Source: Actinophytocola sp963727495 (GTDB lineage: Bacteria > Actinomycetota > Actinomycetes > Mycobacteriales > Pseudonocardiaceae). Taken from it: DNA of 64,000 bases. The position numbers were made by a program, and so were the translations under genes. Where the stretch lies: assembly GCA_963727495.1 (NCBI GenBank), contig CAVSGQ010000005.1, positions 248,001-312,000 on the forward strand, written 5' to 3'. The notes beneath the pieces were generated by a model. That model saw only the letters and a program-made list of their open reading frames with translations. It searched no databases and was not told where the DNA came from. The number at the start of each line of letters is the position of its first letter. Within the stretch, counting starts at the first letter, position 1. This document shows, one piece after another, positions 43,035-51,154 of this stretch.

Positions 43035-44430
43035 ATGTCCTCGCACCGCGAAGCACCCGAGATCTCCAAGGACCCGGTCGCCGACTCCACCGACGTCTAC
43101 GCGTTCGTGAGCCCGGACAAGCCGGATACCGTGACCCTGATCGCGAACTACGTGCCCTTACAGGCGCCGGCCGGTGGCCCGAACTTCTACGAGTTCGGCG
43201 ACGACGTGCGCTACGCGATCCACATCGACAACGACGGCGACGGGCGCGCCGACGTCAGCTACGAGTTCCGGTTCACCACCCAGGTGCGCGACGAGAACAC
43301 CTTCCTCTACAACACCGGGCCGATCCTGGCGATCGACTCGCCGAACTGGAACCGCCGGCAGTTCTACGAGGTCGTGCGCCGCGTCCGGGGCCGCGACACG
43401 GTGCTCGGCCGGTGGCTGCCCTGCCCGCCGTGCAACATCGGCCCACTGTCCACACCGGACTACACGGCGCTGGCCACCGCGGCGGTGCGCAACCTCGGCG
43501 GCCGGCGCCGGGTCTTCGCCGGCCAGCGGGCCGAGGGCTTCTACGTCGACCTCGGCGCGATCTTCGACCTGCTCGACCCGCGCCCGTTCGCCGACGCGCA
43601 CGAGCACTTCGGGCTGGCCAAGTTCCCGCAGTCGGGCAACGGGGTCAACGCGACGAAGAACCTCAACGTGCACACCATCGCGCTGCAGGTGCCGATCACC
43701 GACCTCACCCGCGGCGGCTGGAGGGGCAGGGACGTCACCGACCCGCGCGCCACGATCGGCGTGTGGACCACGGCGAGCCGCCAGCGCGTGCGGATGCTCG
43801 ACACCGAGCGGAACAACACCTGGAGCACCGGTCCGTACCGGCAGGTCTCCCGGCTGGCCATGCCGCTGTTCAACGAGGTCATCGTGCCCATGGGGCGCAA
43901 GGACTTCTGGAACACCCAGCCGCCCGACGGGGACAGCCGGTTCGCGAGGTTCGTGGCGAAGCCGGAGGTCGCGCGGCTGCTGCCCGGCCTGTTCCCCGGT
44001 GTCTTCCCGAACCTCGACGTGCTCAACAAGTCCGGCACGCCGCGCGCGGACCTGCTGGCCATCCTGCTCACCGGCATCCCGGCCGGCCTGATCCCCGGCT
44101 TCGCGAACTTCACCGGCACAGACCCAGGCCGACCTGATGCGGCTGAACACGGCCATCCCGCCCGCGGCGCGGCCGAGCATCTTCGGCCTGCTCGGCGGCG
44201 ACCTCGCCGGCTTCCCGAACGGCCGCCGGGTGTTCGACGACGTGGTCGCGATCGAACTGCGGGCCATCGCCGGGGCGACCTACCCGCTGGTCGACAAGAC
44301 CTACACGCCCGACCCGGCCGCGGCACAGGTCGACGACGGGGTCACACCGGACAACCTGGACATCCCGTACCTCGACCGGTTCCCGTACCTCGGCACGCCG
44401 CACGACGGCTTCGACAACCCCTGGACGTGA
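43035..44430 (+). pseudogene. DUF4331 protein with one frameshift
   Basis: Starts MSSHREAPEISKDPVADSTDVYAFVSPD, the diagnostic N-terminus of DUF4331 (SSHREAP). The frame breaks near 44121 by one extra G in GGCACAGACCCAG; removal gives NFTGTTQADLMRLNTAIPPA and continues to HDGFDNPWT-stop at 44430, for about 464 residues. Length 3n+1 fits one insertion. DUF4331 proteins are secreted or periplasmic and of unknown function. The upstream Tat protein and downstream 94-residue protein form a three-gene unit. Confidence 0.8.
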
Positions 44431-44436
44431 GGCGAG

Positions 44437-44721
44437 ATGGACACCCTGGTACTGGACATCGGCGGCGACGTCGGCGCGCTGGTCGTCGTCGCCGGCGCGG
44501 AGCTCGCCGAGCAGGAGATCGAGATCAGCCCGGGCGCGGACCCGGCCACCCCGCGCAGCCACAACGTCGTGCACGCGCGCCACGGCCATGACCGGGTCGC
44601 CTACACGGCGGTGTTCCCGAGCGTGCCCGCCGGGGACTACACGATCTGGCACCGGGACGGCACGCCGCGCGCGTCGGTCACCGTGCACGGCGGCCGGGTC
44701 ACCCGGCACGACCTGACCTGA
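44437..44721 (+). CDS. Small beta-rich hypothetical protein
   Basis: A 94-residue protein (MDTLVLDIGGDVGALVVVAG ... EIEISPGADPATPRSHNVVHARHG ... FPSVPAGDYTIWHRDGTPRASVTVHGG) predicted as an all-beta domain. YTIWHRDG and PAGDY are like the ends of Ig-like/carboxypeptidase-regulatory-like domains. ATG 44437 lies 6 bases after the DUF4331 stop. No named family. A strong terminator follows. Confidence 0.7.
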   Translation: MDTLVLDIGGDVGALVVVAGAELAEQEIEISPGADPATPRSHNVVHARHGHDRVAYTAVFPSVPAGDYTIWHRDGTPRASVTVHGGRVTRHDLT

Positions 44722-44741
44722 CGCCGTCCGGCGTCGTCGAG

Positions 44742-44786
44742 CGCGAGGGCCTCCCGGCGGGGCGATCGGTCCGGGAGGCCCTCGCG
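44742..44786 (+). terminator. Terminator after the DUF4331 unit
   Basis: Perfect 16-bp stem CGCGAGGGCCTCCCGG with its complement and a 13-base loop, 21 bases after the preceding stop. It isolates the contractile-injection block that begins at 44911. Confidence 0.85.
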
Positions 44787-44910
44787 TGCGTCCGGCCGAC
44801 CCCCTACGAAGGTCGTGACAACGCGGCCCGCAGCACCCGCCACTCGCGTCCGCAGGGGCCGACACGCCATGATCTCCTGTTGACGTGACCGGTCACCGGA
44901 AGGAGCCGCG

Positions 44911-45498
44911 GTGCGGGTGTTCCTGAGCCATGCCACCGAGAGCGACGGGCCGCTCGCGCGCCGGCTGTCCCAGGACCTCGAGGACCGGGGCATCGCCACC
45001 TGGCTGGCGCCGCGCGACGTCGACCCGGGCGTCACCTGGGCGCACGCCGTCGAGGCCGGGCTGCGGGCCTGCACGCACGTCGCGGTGCTCGTCACCGCGT
45101 CGGCGTCGCGCTCGCGCACCGTCCACCAGGAGCTGCGGGTCGCGGAGATGCTCCGGCTCGACGAGCGGGTGGTGGTCCTGCCGCTGCTGCTCGGGACCGC
45201 CGAGCCGCCGCCGTCGCTGCGGGCCGTCCCCGGGATCGACTTCACCGGCGGCCACGCCGACGGGCTCGACGCGCTCGCCGCGGCCGTGCGGCGGAGCACA
45301 CCGGCGGCCGCGCCGGCCGGTGACGGCGAGCGGGTGATCGCGCACCGGGTGCGCCGCGGCGACCGCATCGACCTGCTCGCCGCGCACTACCTCGGCGAGC
45401 CGGCCCGGTGGCGGGTCATCGCCGACGACAACCCCGGCCTGGACGTCTCCGCGCTCGAGCCGGGCACGCTCGTCTCGATCCGCGCGCGGGGGCGGTGA
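44911..45498 (+). CDS. TIR-LysM fusion protein
   Basis: A 195-residue fusion. Residues 1-127 form a TIR (TIR_2-like) domain: MRVFLSHATESDGPLARRLS, GIATWLAPRDVDPG, CTHVAVLVTASA, and VHQELRVAEM, where Glu74 stands at the position of the catalytic glutamate in NAD-cleaving TIR proteins. Residues 141-191 form a LysM-like domain (HRVRRGDRIDLLAAHYLGEPARW, IADDNPGLD, PGTLVSIR), as in the LysM adaptors of contractile injection systems. GTG 44911 has GGAAGGAG at good spacing. Its stop overlaps the gp25 start (GTGA). The TIR part could be an NADase payload or a regulator. Confidence 0.82.
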   Translation: MRVFLSHATESDGPLARRLSQDLEDRGIATWLAPRDVDPGVTWAHAVEAGLRACTHVAVLVTASASRSRTVHQELRVAEMLRLDERVVVLPLLLGTAEPPPSLRAVPGIDFTGGHADGLDALAAAVRRSTPAAAPAGDGERVIAHRVRRGDRIDLLAAHYLGEPARWRVIADDNPGLDVSALEPGTLVSIRARGR

Positions 45499-45875
45499 CC
45501 GTGACCGAGCCAGTCAGCCGGGGCTGGGGTTTCCCCGCCCGCACCGACATGCGCGGCCGGTTCGTGGTGCTCCCGGGCACGAGCGCGGTGGACGCGGCGC
45601 TGACCGTGCTGCTCGGCACGGTCGCCGGCGAGCGCGTGATGCGCCCGGACTTCGGCGTGCGGCCGGAGTGGACGCTCGCCGAGCTGCCCGGCCGCATCGA
45701 GGAGCTGGTCGCGCGCCACGAACCCCGCGTCGAGGTGCTGGGGGTGGAGTTCGCCGACCTCGACCAGCAGTGGGACGCCCGGCACCTCGGCTGGGCGCGG
45801 GTGTGCATCGACTACCGGCTCACGGCCACCGGGGAGCAGGGCCGGTTCGAGGGAAGGTTCGAATGGACACGGTGA
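45495..45875 (+). CDS. GPW/gp25-family baseplate protein
   Basis: A 126-residue protein matching GPW/gp25: RGWGFPARTDMRG, then AVDAALTVLLGTVAGERVMRPDFGVRP, the family core, and HEPRVEVLGVEF. In tailed phages and injection systems gp25 is a wedge subunit that nucleates the sheath. GTG 45495 or 45501; the first overlaps the TIR-LysM stop by 4 bases. The 3' end overlaps the baseplate-J start by 13 bases. Part of a translationally coupled four-gene set. Confidence 0.88.
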   Translation: MTVTEPVSRGWGFPARTDMRGRFVVLPGTSAVDAALTVLLGTVAGERVMRPDFGVRPEWTLAELPGRIEELVARHEPRVEVLGVEFADLDQQWDARHLGWARVCIDYRLTATGEQGRFEGRFEWTR

Positions 45876-47734
45876 AGCACACGGCCGGCGCCGCCGGGAA
45901 CGGCGCGACGAGTCCCGGCGGCCGCCTGCCGGTCCCGTCGCTGGACGACCGGCGCTACGCGGACCTCGTCGAGGCCGCCCTGCGGCTGCGCGACCGCTAC
46001 TGTCCCGAGTGGACCAGCACCGAGCCGGGCGACCCCGGCATCGCGCTGATCGAGGTGTTCGCCTACCTCGTCGACCAGCTGCTCTACCGGCTCAACCAGG
46101 TGCCGGACCGGCTGTACTCGCAGTTCCTGAACATGGTCGGCGTGCGGTGCCGGCCGGCCTCGGTCGCCACCGCGCGGGTCGACTTCCTGCTCGACGCGCC
46201 GGGGCAGACCGTCCGGATCCCCGCCGGCGCGCCGATCTCCACCGCGACCACCGCGGACGAGGGGCCGGTCGAGTTCGTGACCGTCGAGCACGCGGTCGCG
46301 CGGCCGGTCGCGCTGCGCGAGGTGGTCGGCGCGCAGGACGGTGCGGAGCTCACCACGACCGTCCGCGCGCACGACACCACCGGCGGCTGGGTCGAGCTGA
46401 CCCTGGCCGAGGGCGGGCCGAACTCGCTGGTGCGGGTGGAGCTCGAGGTCAGGTCGGGTGACGAGCCGTCGCCGGCGGAGCTGGAGTGGCAGTGCTCGAC
46501 CGCGGCCGGCTGGGCCGACGTCGAGGCGGACAGCGTGCCCGCGGACCGGCCGGCCGTGCTGGTGGACACCGGGCCGGACTGGGCCCCGCACCGGGCCGGG
46601 GACCAGGACGGGCACGGGCTGCGGTTCCGGCCGGTGCTCGCCGAGGCGGCCCGGACCGACACCGAGCTGACCGTCGTCGTGCACGGCGCCCTCGGCGCCG
46701 GCGTCTGTGTGGTGGTGCAGCACGCCAGCGCGGTGCCCGGCGAGGTGCTCGGCGTCGGCACCGGGCGCCCGCGCCAGCGGCTGCGCACCCACCGCGCCCC
46801 GCTGCTGCCCGAGCTGCACCGGGTCCGCGTCGGCGGGCGGGAGTGGACGGCGGTCGACTCGCTGGTCGGCTCGCTGCCCGAGGACCGCCACTACGAGCTC
46901 GACCGCAACACCGGCGAGGTGCTCTTCGGCGACGGCAGCCACGGGGCGATGCCGCCGGAGGACGCCGAGATCACCATCGACTACCTGGCCGGCGGCGGTA
47001 CCGCGGGCAACGTCGCGGCCGGCACGATCGTCGTGCTCCGCGAGGCGATCCCGCACGTCGCCCGGGTGCGCAACCGGGTGCCGGCCACCGGCGGCCACGA
47101 CGCCGAGCCGGTCGAGGAGGTCCGCGCGCGGGCGCCCGGGCTGCTGCGGTCGGGCTGGCGCGCGGTGTCCGCGGACGACTTCGAGCGGCTGACCCGGCTG
47201 GCGAGCCCGCGGGTGGCCAGGGCCCGCTGCCGGACCGGCGAGCCCGGCGTGGCCCGGGTCGTGGTGGTGGCGCACCCGCAGGGCCCGCCGGACGCGGAGA
47301 GCTTCGCCTCGATGCTGGTCGGCGACCCGGTGTTCGACGAGGTCGTCGAGTTCCTCGACGAGCGGCGCGCGGTGGGCGTGCGGCTGGTGGTCGAGCCGCC
47401 GGACTACCAGGGCGTGCGCGCGGTGGCGACGGTGACGCGGTCGGGCACCGAGCCGGCCGAGCGGGTGCGGGCGCGGGCGCAGGCCGCGCTGCGGGACTAC
47501 CTGCACCCGGTGCGCGGCGGCCGGGACGGGCGGGGCTGGCCGTTCGGCAGGCCGGTCGTCGCGGGCGAGCTGTTCGGCGTGCTGCTGGACGTGCCCGGCG
47601 TCGAGCTGGCCGACGAGGTGCACCTGATCGGGTGGGATCCGGTCGCGGACCGGGCGGGCGAGCGCACCGACCGGGTCGACCTCGCGCCGAACGGCCTGTG
47701 CTGGCCGGCCCCGCCGGAGGTGGTCGTCCGATGA
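45863..47734 (+). CDS. Baseplate J-like protein
   Basis: A 623-residue protein of the putative baseplate-assembly (gpJ-like) family: TSTEPGDPGIALIEVFAYLVDQLLYRLNQVPDRLYSQFLNMVG at about residues 51-95 is highly characteristic, and the C-terminal RVRARAQAALRDYLHPVRGGRDGRGWPFGRPV is the usual J-family wing. It builds the baseplate wedges together with gp25 and tail protein I. ATG 45863 lies within the gp25 gene; the stop overlaps the next ATG (ATGA). Confidence 0.88.
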   Translation: MDTVKHTAGAAGNGATSPGGRLPVPSLDDRRYADLVEAALRLRDRYCPEWTSTEPGDPGIALIEVFAYLVDQLLYRLNQVPDRLYSQFLNMVGVRCRPASVATARVDFLLDAPGQTVRIPAGAPISTATTADEGPVEFVTVEHAVARPVALREVVGAQDGAELTTTVRAHDTTGGWVELTLAEGGPNSLVRVELEVRSGDEPSPAELEWQCSTAAGWADVEADSVPADRPAVLVDTGPDWAPHRAGDQDGHGLRFRPVLAEAARTDTELTVVVHGALGAGVCVVVQHASAVPGEVLGVGTGRPRQRLRTHRAPLLPELHRVRVGGREWTAVDSLVGSLPEDRHYELDRNTGEVLFGDGSHGAMPPEDAEITIDYLAGGGTAGNVAAGTIVVLREAIPHVARVRNRVPATGGHDAEPVEEVRARAPGLLRSGWRAVSADDFERLTRLASPRVARARCRTGEPGVARVVVVAHPQGPPDAESFASMLVGDPVFDEVVEFLDERRAVGVRLVVEPPDYQGVRAVATVTRSGTEPAERVRARAQAALRDYLHPVRGGRDGRGWPFGRPVVAGELFGVLLDVPGVELADEVHLIGWDPVADRAGERTDRVDLAPNGLCWPAPPEVVVR

Positions 47735-48297
47735 CCGCGCCCGCGGGTGCCGGGCCGGAGCGGATCGCCGCCCTGATGCCGCGCGTGATGTGGGACGACG
47801 ACCTGCTGATGCGGCTCGTGGCGGTGTTCGACGACCTGCTGGACGGGGTGGCCACGCCGATCGAGGAGCTGGACCTGCTCGCGCACCCGGCGCTGGCCCC
47901 GGACGCGATGGTCGACTGGCTGTGCACGTGGCTGGGCTGGGACCTGCCGGCGGGCTGGCCGTCCCCGGACGCGAAGCGCCGGCTGCTGCGCGACGCGAGC
48001 GAGCTGCTGGCCTACCGCGGCACCGAGCACGGCATCCGGCGGCTCGTGGAGGTGCTCGGCGGCGCCGACGTGTCGCAGGTGGAGGTCGTCGACCCGGGGT
48101 TCGTGGTGCTCGGCTGGACCCCGCCGGCCGAGATGTCGCGGCGGGTCGAGGTGGTGGTGCGCGGCGGCATCGCCGAGACCTGGTCCGACGGGGACCGGGC
48201 CCGGCTGGAGCGGCTCATCCTCGGCGACCTGCCGGCGGGTTGTCCAGCGAGTGTTCGATTTCCAGGACCGTCCACGTCCCCGCCGGCAGCTCGATGA
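47731..48297 (+). CDS. Phage-tail-protein-I-like baseplate subunit with an unusual C-terminus
   Basis: A 188-residue protein. Residues 1-165 match gpI-like tail proteins: MWDDDLLMRLVAVFDDLLDGVATPIEELDLLAHPALAPDAMVDWLCTWLGWDLP and LLRDASELLAYRGTEHGIRRLVEVLGG. The last 25 or so residues (ILGDLPAGCPASVRFPGPSTSP) do not look like the normal ending (typically DLLPAHVAYRL...). They coincide with the 83-base overlap with the convergent sheath-like gene, so the 3' end may have been replaced. The 5' end is coupled to baseplate J by ATGA. Confidence 0.78.
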   Translation: MTAPAGAGPERIAALMPRVMWDDDLLMRLVAVFDDLLDGVATPIEELDLLAHPALAPDAMVDWLCTWLGWDLPAGWPSPDAKRRLLRDASELLAYRGTEHGIRRLVEVLGGADVSQVEVVDPGFVVLGWTPPAEMSRRVEVVVRGGIAETWSDGDRARLERLILGDLPAGCPASVRFPGPSTSPPAAR

Positions 48298-49288
48298 CGA
48301 TCGTCAGCGGGTAGCCGTGGGTGACCCGGGTGTGCAGCTCGATCTCGATGCGCATCGACTCGTCCGCCGCGGTCAGCGCGCGCACCGTGAACCCGTCGTC
48401 GGCGAGCCCCGACACGTCCCGGATGGCCGACTCGACCCGCTCGACGAGCGCGCGGCCGGTCACCGGGGAGCGCAGGATCCGGTCGAGCACCACGGGCTTG
48501 AGCGCCGCGAGCAGCCGCGCGGTCGGGATCTGGAACAGCCACGGGCTCACCGACAGGGTGCGGGCACCCCAGGTCCGCACGCCCCAGGAGGGCAGCGCGC
48601 GCAGCAGGTTGACGTTCAGCCTGGTGAGCATGTCCTGCTCGGCGGTGCTGACGTTGACCTCCACGTCGAGCACGTCGGCCAGCTCCAGGTTGCCGACCAC
48701 GGCCAGCACGCCGTCCTCGCGCGCCACCCGCGCCCAGGCCCCGGCGACGTGCCCGCACGGGGGCACCCAGGCGAGGTCCGCGCCGGCGACGACGTGCAGC
48801 CACGGGTAGTACAGGACGGCGTGCGGGGTGTCCGCGCCGAGCACGTCGACCCGCCAGTCCCGCATCTCCGGCGGCGTCAGCCCGGGCGGCGGGTCGAGCA
48901 CCGCCACCCGGTCGCCGGTCGCGATGCACGCCTCGACGATCATGCGCTGGGCGGCGCCGAAGTCCTCCAGGTCGACCTCGCCGTCCGCGGTGCGGACGTG
49001 CTCGACCAGCCCGGGGAAGCAGACCACGTCGACGGCGTGCGGTTCGAGCGCGCGCAGGGTGGCGTCGAGCGCGAACAGCGGGTCGTCGTCCTCGTCGAGC
49101 GGCGCCACGTGGCAGGCGCCGCCGCCGTTGCCGAACCACCCGCGGACCGACTGCCAGAGGATCTCCCCGCCGGGGAAGCTCCGCGCCTCGTGCGCGGTGG
49201 CGATCTCGACGGGCTCCGGGCCGGGGCGGTGGCCGTGACGGCCGAGGAACACCGCCCGCAGGGCCCGCCCGTCTCCGTTCTCCGTCAC
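48215..49288 (-). CDS. Contractile tail-sheath-like protein (C-terminal type)
   Basis: A 357-residue protein from GTG 49288. Residues 150-340 carry sheath C-terminal features: ADTPHAVLYYPWLHV, VPPCGHVAGAWARVAREDGVL, ELADVLDVEVNVSTAEQDMLTRLNVNLLRALPSWGVRTWGARTLS, and a final IVIELPAGTWTVLEIEHSLDN strand. This matches the conserved part of eCIS/phage sheath subunits. The first 130 residues (LGRHGHRPGPEPVEIATAHEA ...) do not resemble a normal sheath N-terminus, so the protein may be a divergent or shortened sheath. It faces and overlaps the tail-protein-I gene. Confidence 0.75.
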   Translation of the reverse strand: MTENGDGRALRAVFLGRHGHRPGPEPVEIATAHEARSFPGGEILWQSVRGWFGNGGGACHVAPLDEDDDPLFALDATLRALEPHAVDVVCFPGLVEHVRTADGEVDLEDFGAAQRMIVEACIATGDRVAVLDPPPGLTPPEMRDWRVDVLGADTPHAVLYYPWLHVVAGADLAWVPPCGHVAGAWARVAREDGVLAVVGNLELADVLDVEVNVSTAEQDMLTRLNVNLLRALPSWGVRTWGARTLSVSPWLFQIPTARLLAALKPVVLDRILRSPVTGRALVERVESAIRDVSGLADDGFTVRALTAADESMRIEIELHTRVTHGYPLTIVIELPAGTWTVLEIEHSLDNPPAGRRG

Positions 49289-49408
49289 GCCTGCATTGTC
49301 GCGGACGGTGCGCAGCCTCGCGCAACCGCACAGTGATCGGCTTTCCCGATCGGCTTCGCTGGGGTAGGAATCGGAGTGGATCTGCACCGATCCCGGCTGG
49401 AGGCTTCG

Positions 49409-50410
49409 ATGAAGAAGATCATCAACGACCCGTCGACCGTGGTGGCCGAATCGCTGCGTGGGCTGGAGCTGGCCCACTCCGACCTGATCACCGTCGTGCC
49501 CGATCCTGCGGTCGTGGTGCGCGCGGACGCGCCCGTGCGGGGCAAGGTGGCCGTCATCTCCGGCGGCGGCTCCGGCCACGAGCCGATGCACGGCGGTCTC
49601 GTCGGGCCCGGGATGCTCGACGCCGCGTGCCCGGGCGCGGTGTTCACCTCGCCGACCCCCGACCAGATGCAGACCGCCATCGAGAGGACCAACGGCGGCG
49701 CCGGGGTGCTGCTGATCGTCAAGAACTACACCGGTGACGTGCTCAACTTCGAGACCGCCGCCGAGCTCGCGCAGGCCGAGGACATCGAGGTCCGCTCGGT
49801 GGTCATCGACGACGACGTCGCGGTGAAGGACTCCCTCTACACCGCCGGGCGGCGCGGCGTGGGCGGCACCGTGCCGCTGGAGAAGATCGTCGGGGCGGCC
49901 GCCGAGCGCGGCGACGACCTCGCCGCCTGCGAGGCCGTCGCGCAGCGGGTGATCGCCAACGTGCGCTCGATGGGCATGGCGCTGGCCGCGCCGACCGTGC
50001 CGCACGTCGGCGAGCCCAGCTTCGACCTCGCCGACGACGAGATGGAGGTCGGCATCGGCATCCACGGCGAGCCCGGCCGCGCCCGGATGCCGGTGGAGAA
50101 CGCGGACGGGATCGTCCGCCGCCTGCTGGAGCCGATCGTCGAGGACCTGCCGTTCACCGAGGGCGACCGGGTCCTGCTGTTCACCAACTCGATGGGGGCC
50201 ACGCCGCTGATCGAGCTGTACCTGGCGCACGGGATCGCGGAGCGGATGCTCGCCGACCGCGGCATCGTCGTGGAGCGCCGGCTCGTCGGCCCGTTCGTCA
50301 CCAGCCTGGAGATGCAGGGCATGAGCCTGACCCTGCTCAAGCTGGACGACGAGCTGCGCGACCTGTGGGACGCACCGGTGCGCACCGCGGCGCTGCGGTG
50401 GGGGAGCTGA
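49409..50410 (+). CDS. dhaK: Dihydroxyacetone kinase subunit DhaK
   Basis: A 333-residue DhaK: MKKIINDPSTVVAESLRGLELAHSD, SGGGSGHEPMHGGLVG and LLIVKNYTGDVLNFE, with the substrate-binding His in GIGIHGEPG near residue 219 that forms the hemiaminal with dihydroxyacetone. ATG 49409 has GGAGG upstream. First gene of dhaKLM; PTS-type kinase in which DhaM supplies phosphate. No PTS enzyme I is nearby. Confidence 0.93.
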   Translation: MKKIINDPSTVVAESLRGLELAHSDLITVVPDPAVVVRADAPVRGKVAVISGGGSGHEPMHGGLVGPGMLDAACPGAVFTSPTPDQMQTAIERTNGGAGVLLIVKNYTGDVLNFETAAELAQAEDIEVRSVVIDDDVAVKDSLYTAGRRGVGGTVPLEKIVGAAAERGDDLAACEAVAQRVIANVRSMGMALAAPTVPHVGEPSFDLADDEMEVGIGIHGEPGRARMPVENADGIVRRLLEPIVEDLPFTEGDRVLLFTNSMGATPLIELYLAHGIAERMLADRGIVVERRLVGPFVTSLEMQGMSLTLLKLDDELRDLWDAPVRTAALRWGS

Positions 50411-50411
50411 C

Positions 50412-51038
50412 GTGGGCTGCACCGCGCGGGACGTGACGACGGCGGTACGCGCGGTCGCGGCGGTGGTCGCCGAGCACCGCGTCGAGCTGATCCAGCTCGA
50501 CCGGGCGATCGGGGACGGCGACCACGGCGAGAACATGGACCGCGGGTTCCGCGCCATCGTGGCCAAGCTGGACGAGTCCACACCGGACACGCCGGGTGAC
50601 GTGCTCAAGATCGTGGCCACCACGCTGATCTCCAAGGTCGGCGGGGCCGCCGGCCCGCTGTACGGCACGGCGTTTCTGCGGGCGGCGACGGCGGTCGGCA
50701 CGGCGGCCGAGCTGGGCCCGGCCGAGGTGACCGAGGCGCTGCGGGCCGCGCTGGGCGGGGTGGTCGCCCGGGGCAAGGCCGAGGTGGGTGACAAGACCAT
50801 GGTCGACGCGATCGACCCGGCGGTGAAGGCGGCCGAGAAGGAGCAGGGCTCGGTCGCGGCGGTGCTCGCGGCCGCGGCCGACGCGGCGGACGCGGGCGCG
50901 GAGTCGACGGTGCCGCTGGTCGCGCGCAAGGGCCGGGCCTCCTACCTCGGTGAGCGCAGCGCCGACCACCTCGACCCGGGTGCGCGCTCCAGCGCGCTGA
51001 TCCTGCGTTCGCTCGCCGAGTCTTGTGAGCGGGAGTGA
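50412..51038 (+). CDS. dhaL: Dihydroxyacetone kinase subunit DhaL
   Basis: A 208-residue DhaL with the ADP-binding motif GDGDHGENMDRGF, then KVGGAAGPLYGTAFLRA and a C-terminal GRASYLGERSADHLDPGARSS. In PTS-dependent kinases ADP stays bound as a cofactor and is phosphorylated by DhaM. GTG 50412 begins 2 bases after the dhaK stop, implying coupling. Confidence 0.93.
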   Translation: MGCTARDVTTAVRAVAAVVAEHRVELIQLDRAIGDGDHGENMDRGFRAIVAKLDESTPDTPGDVLKIVATTLISKVGGAAGPLYGTAFLRAATAVGTAAELGPAEVTEALRAALGGVVARGKAEVGDKTMVDAIDPAVKAAEKEQGSVAAVLAAAADAADAGAESTVPLVARKGRASYLGERSADHLDPGARSSALILRSLAESCERE

Positions 51039-51154
51039 CGGAGCGTTCGCCGTCTGGACTGACGCTCGCGCGCAGGCGCGCCAGCGCCGAGCACGGAGGA
51101 GGGAAGACTGCGAGTAGCGGAGGAGCGGAGCGAACCAATGAATACAGTCGCCTC
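51039..51154. other. Intergenic segment before dhaM
   Basis: A 116-base gap inside the dha operon that is open in the dhaM frame but reads as low-quality protein. It contains CGCTCGCGCGCAGGCGCGCC, a mostly palindromic stretch, and a GAGCGGAGCGAACCAATG motif. It looks like an inserted non-coding repeat element within the operon rather than an N-terminal extension; I do not know its family. Confidence 0.4.

Noticed and set aside
44911..49288. Prophage
   Set aside because: No integrase, terminase, portal, capsid, tape measure or lysis gene and no attachment-site pair; only baseplate and sheath homologues. Better read as an injection-system-like locus.
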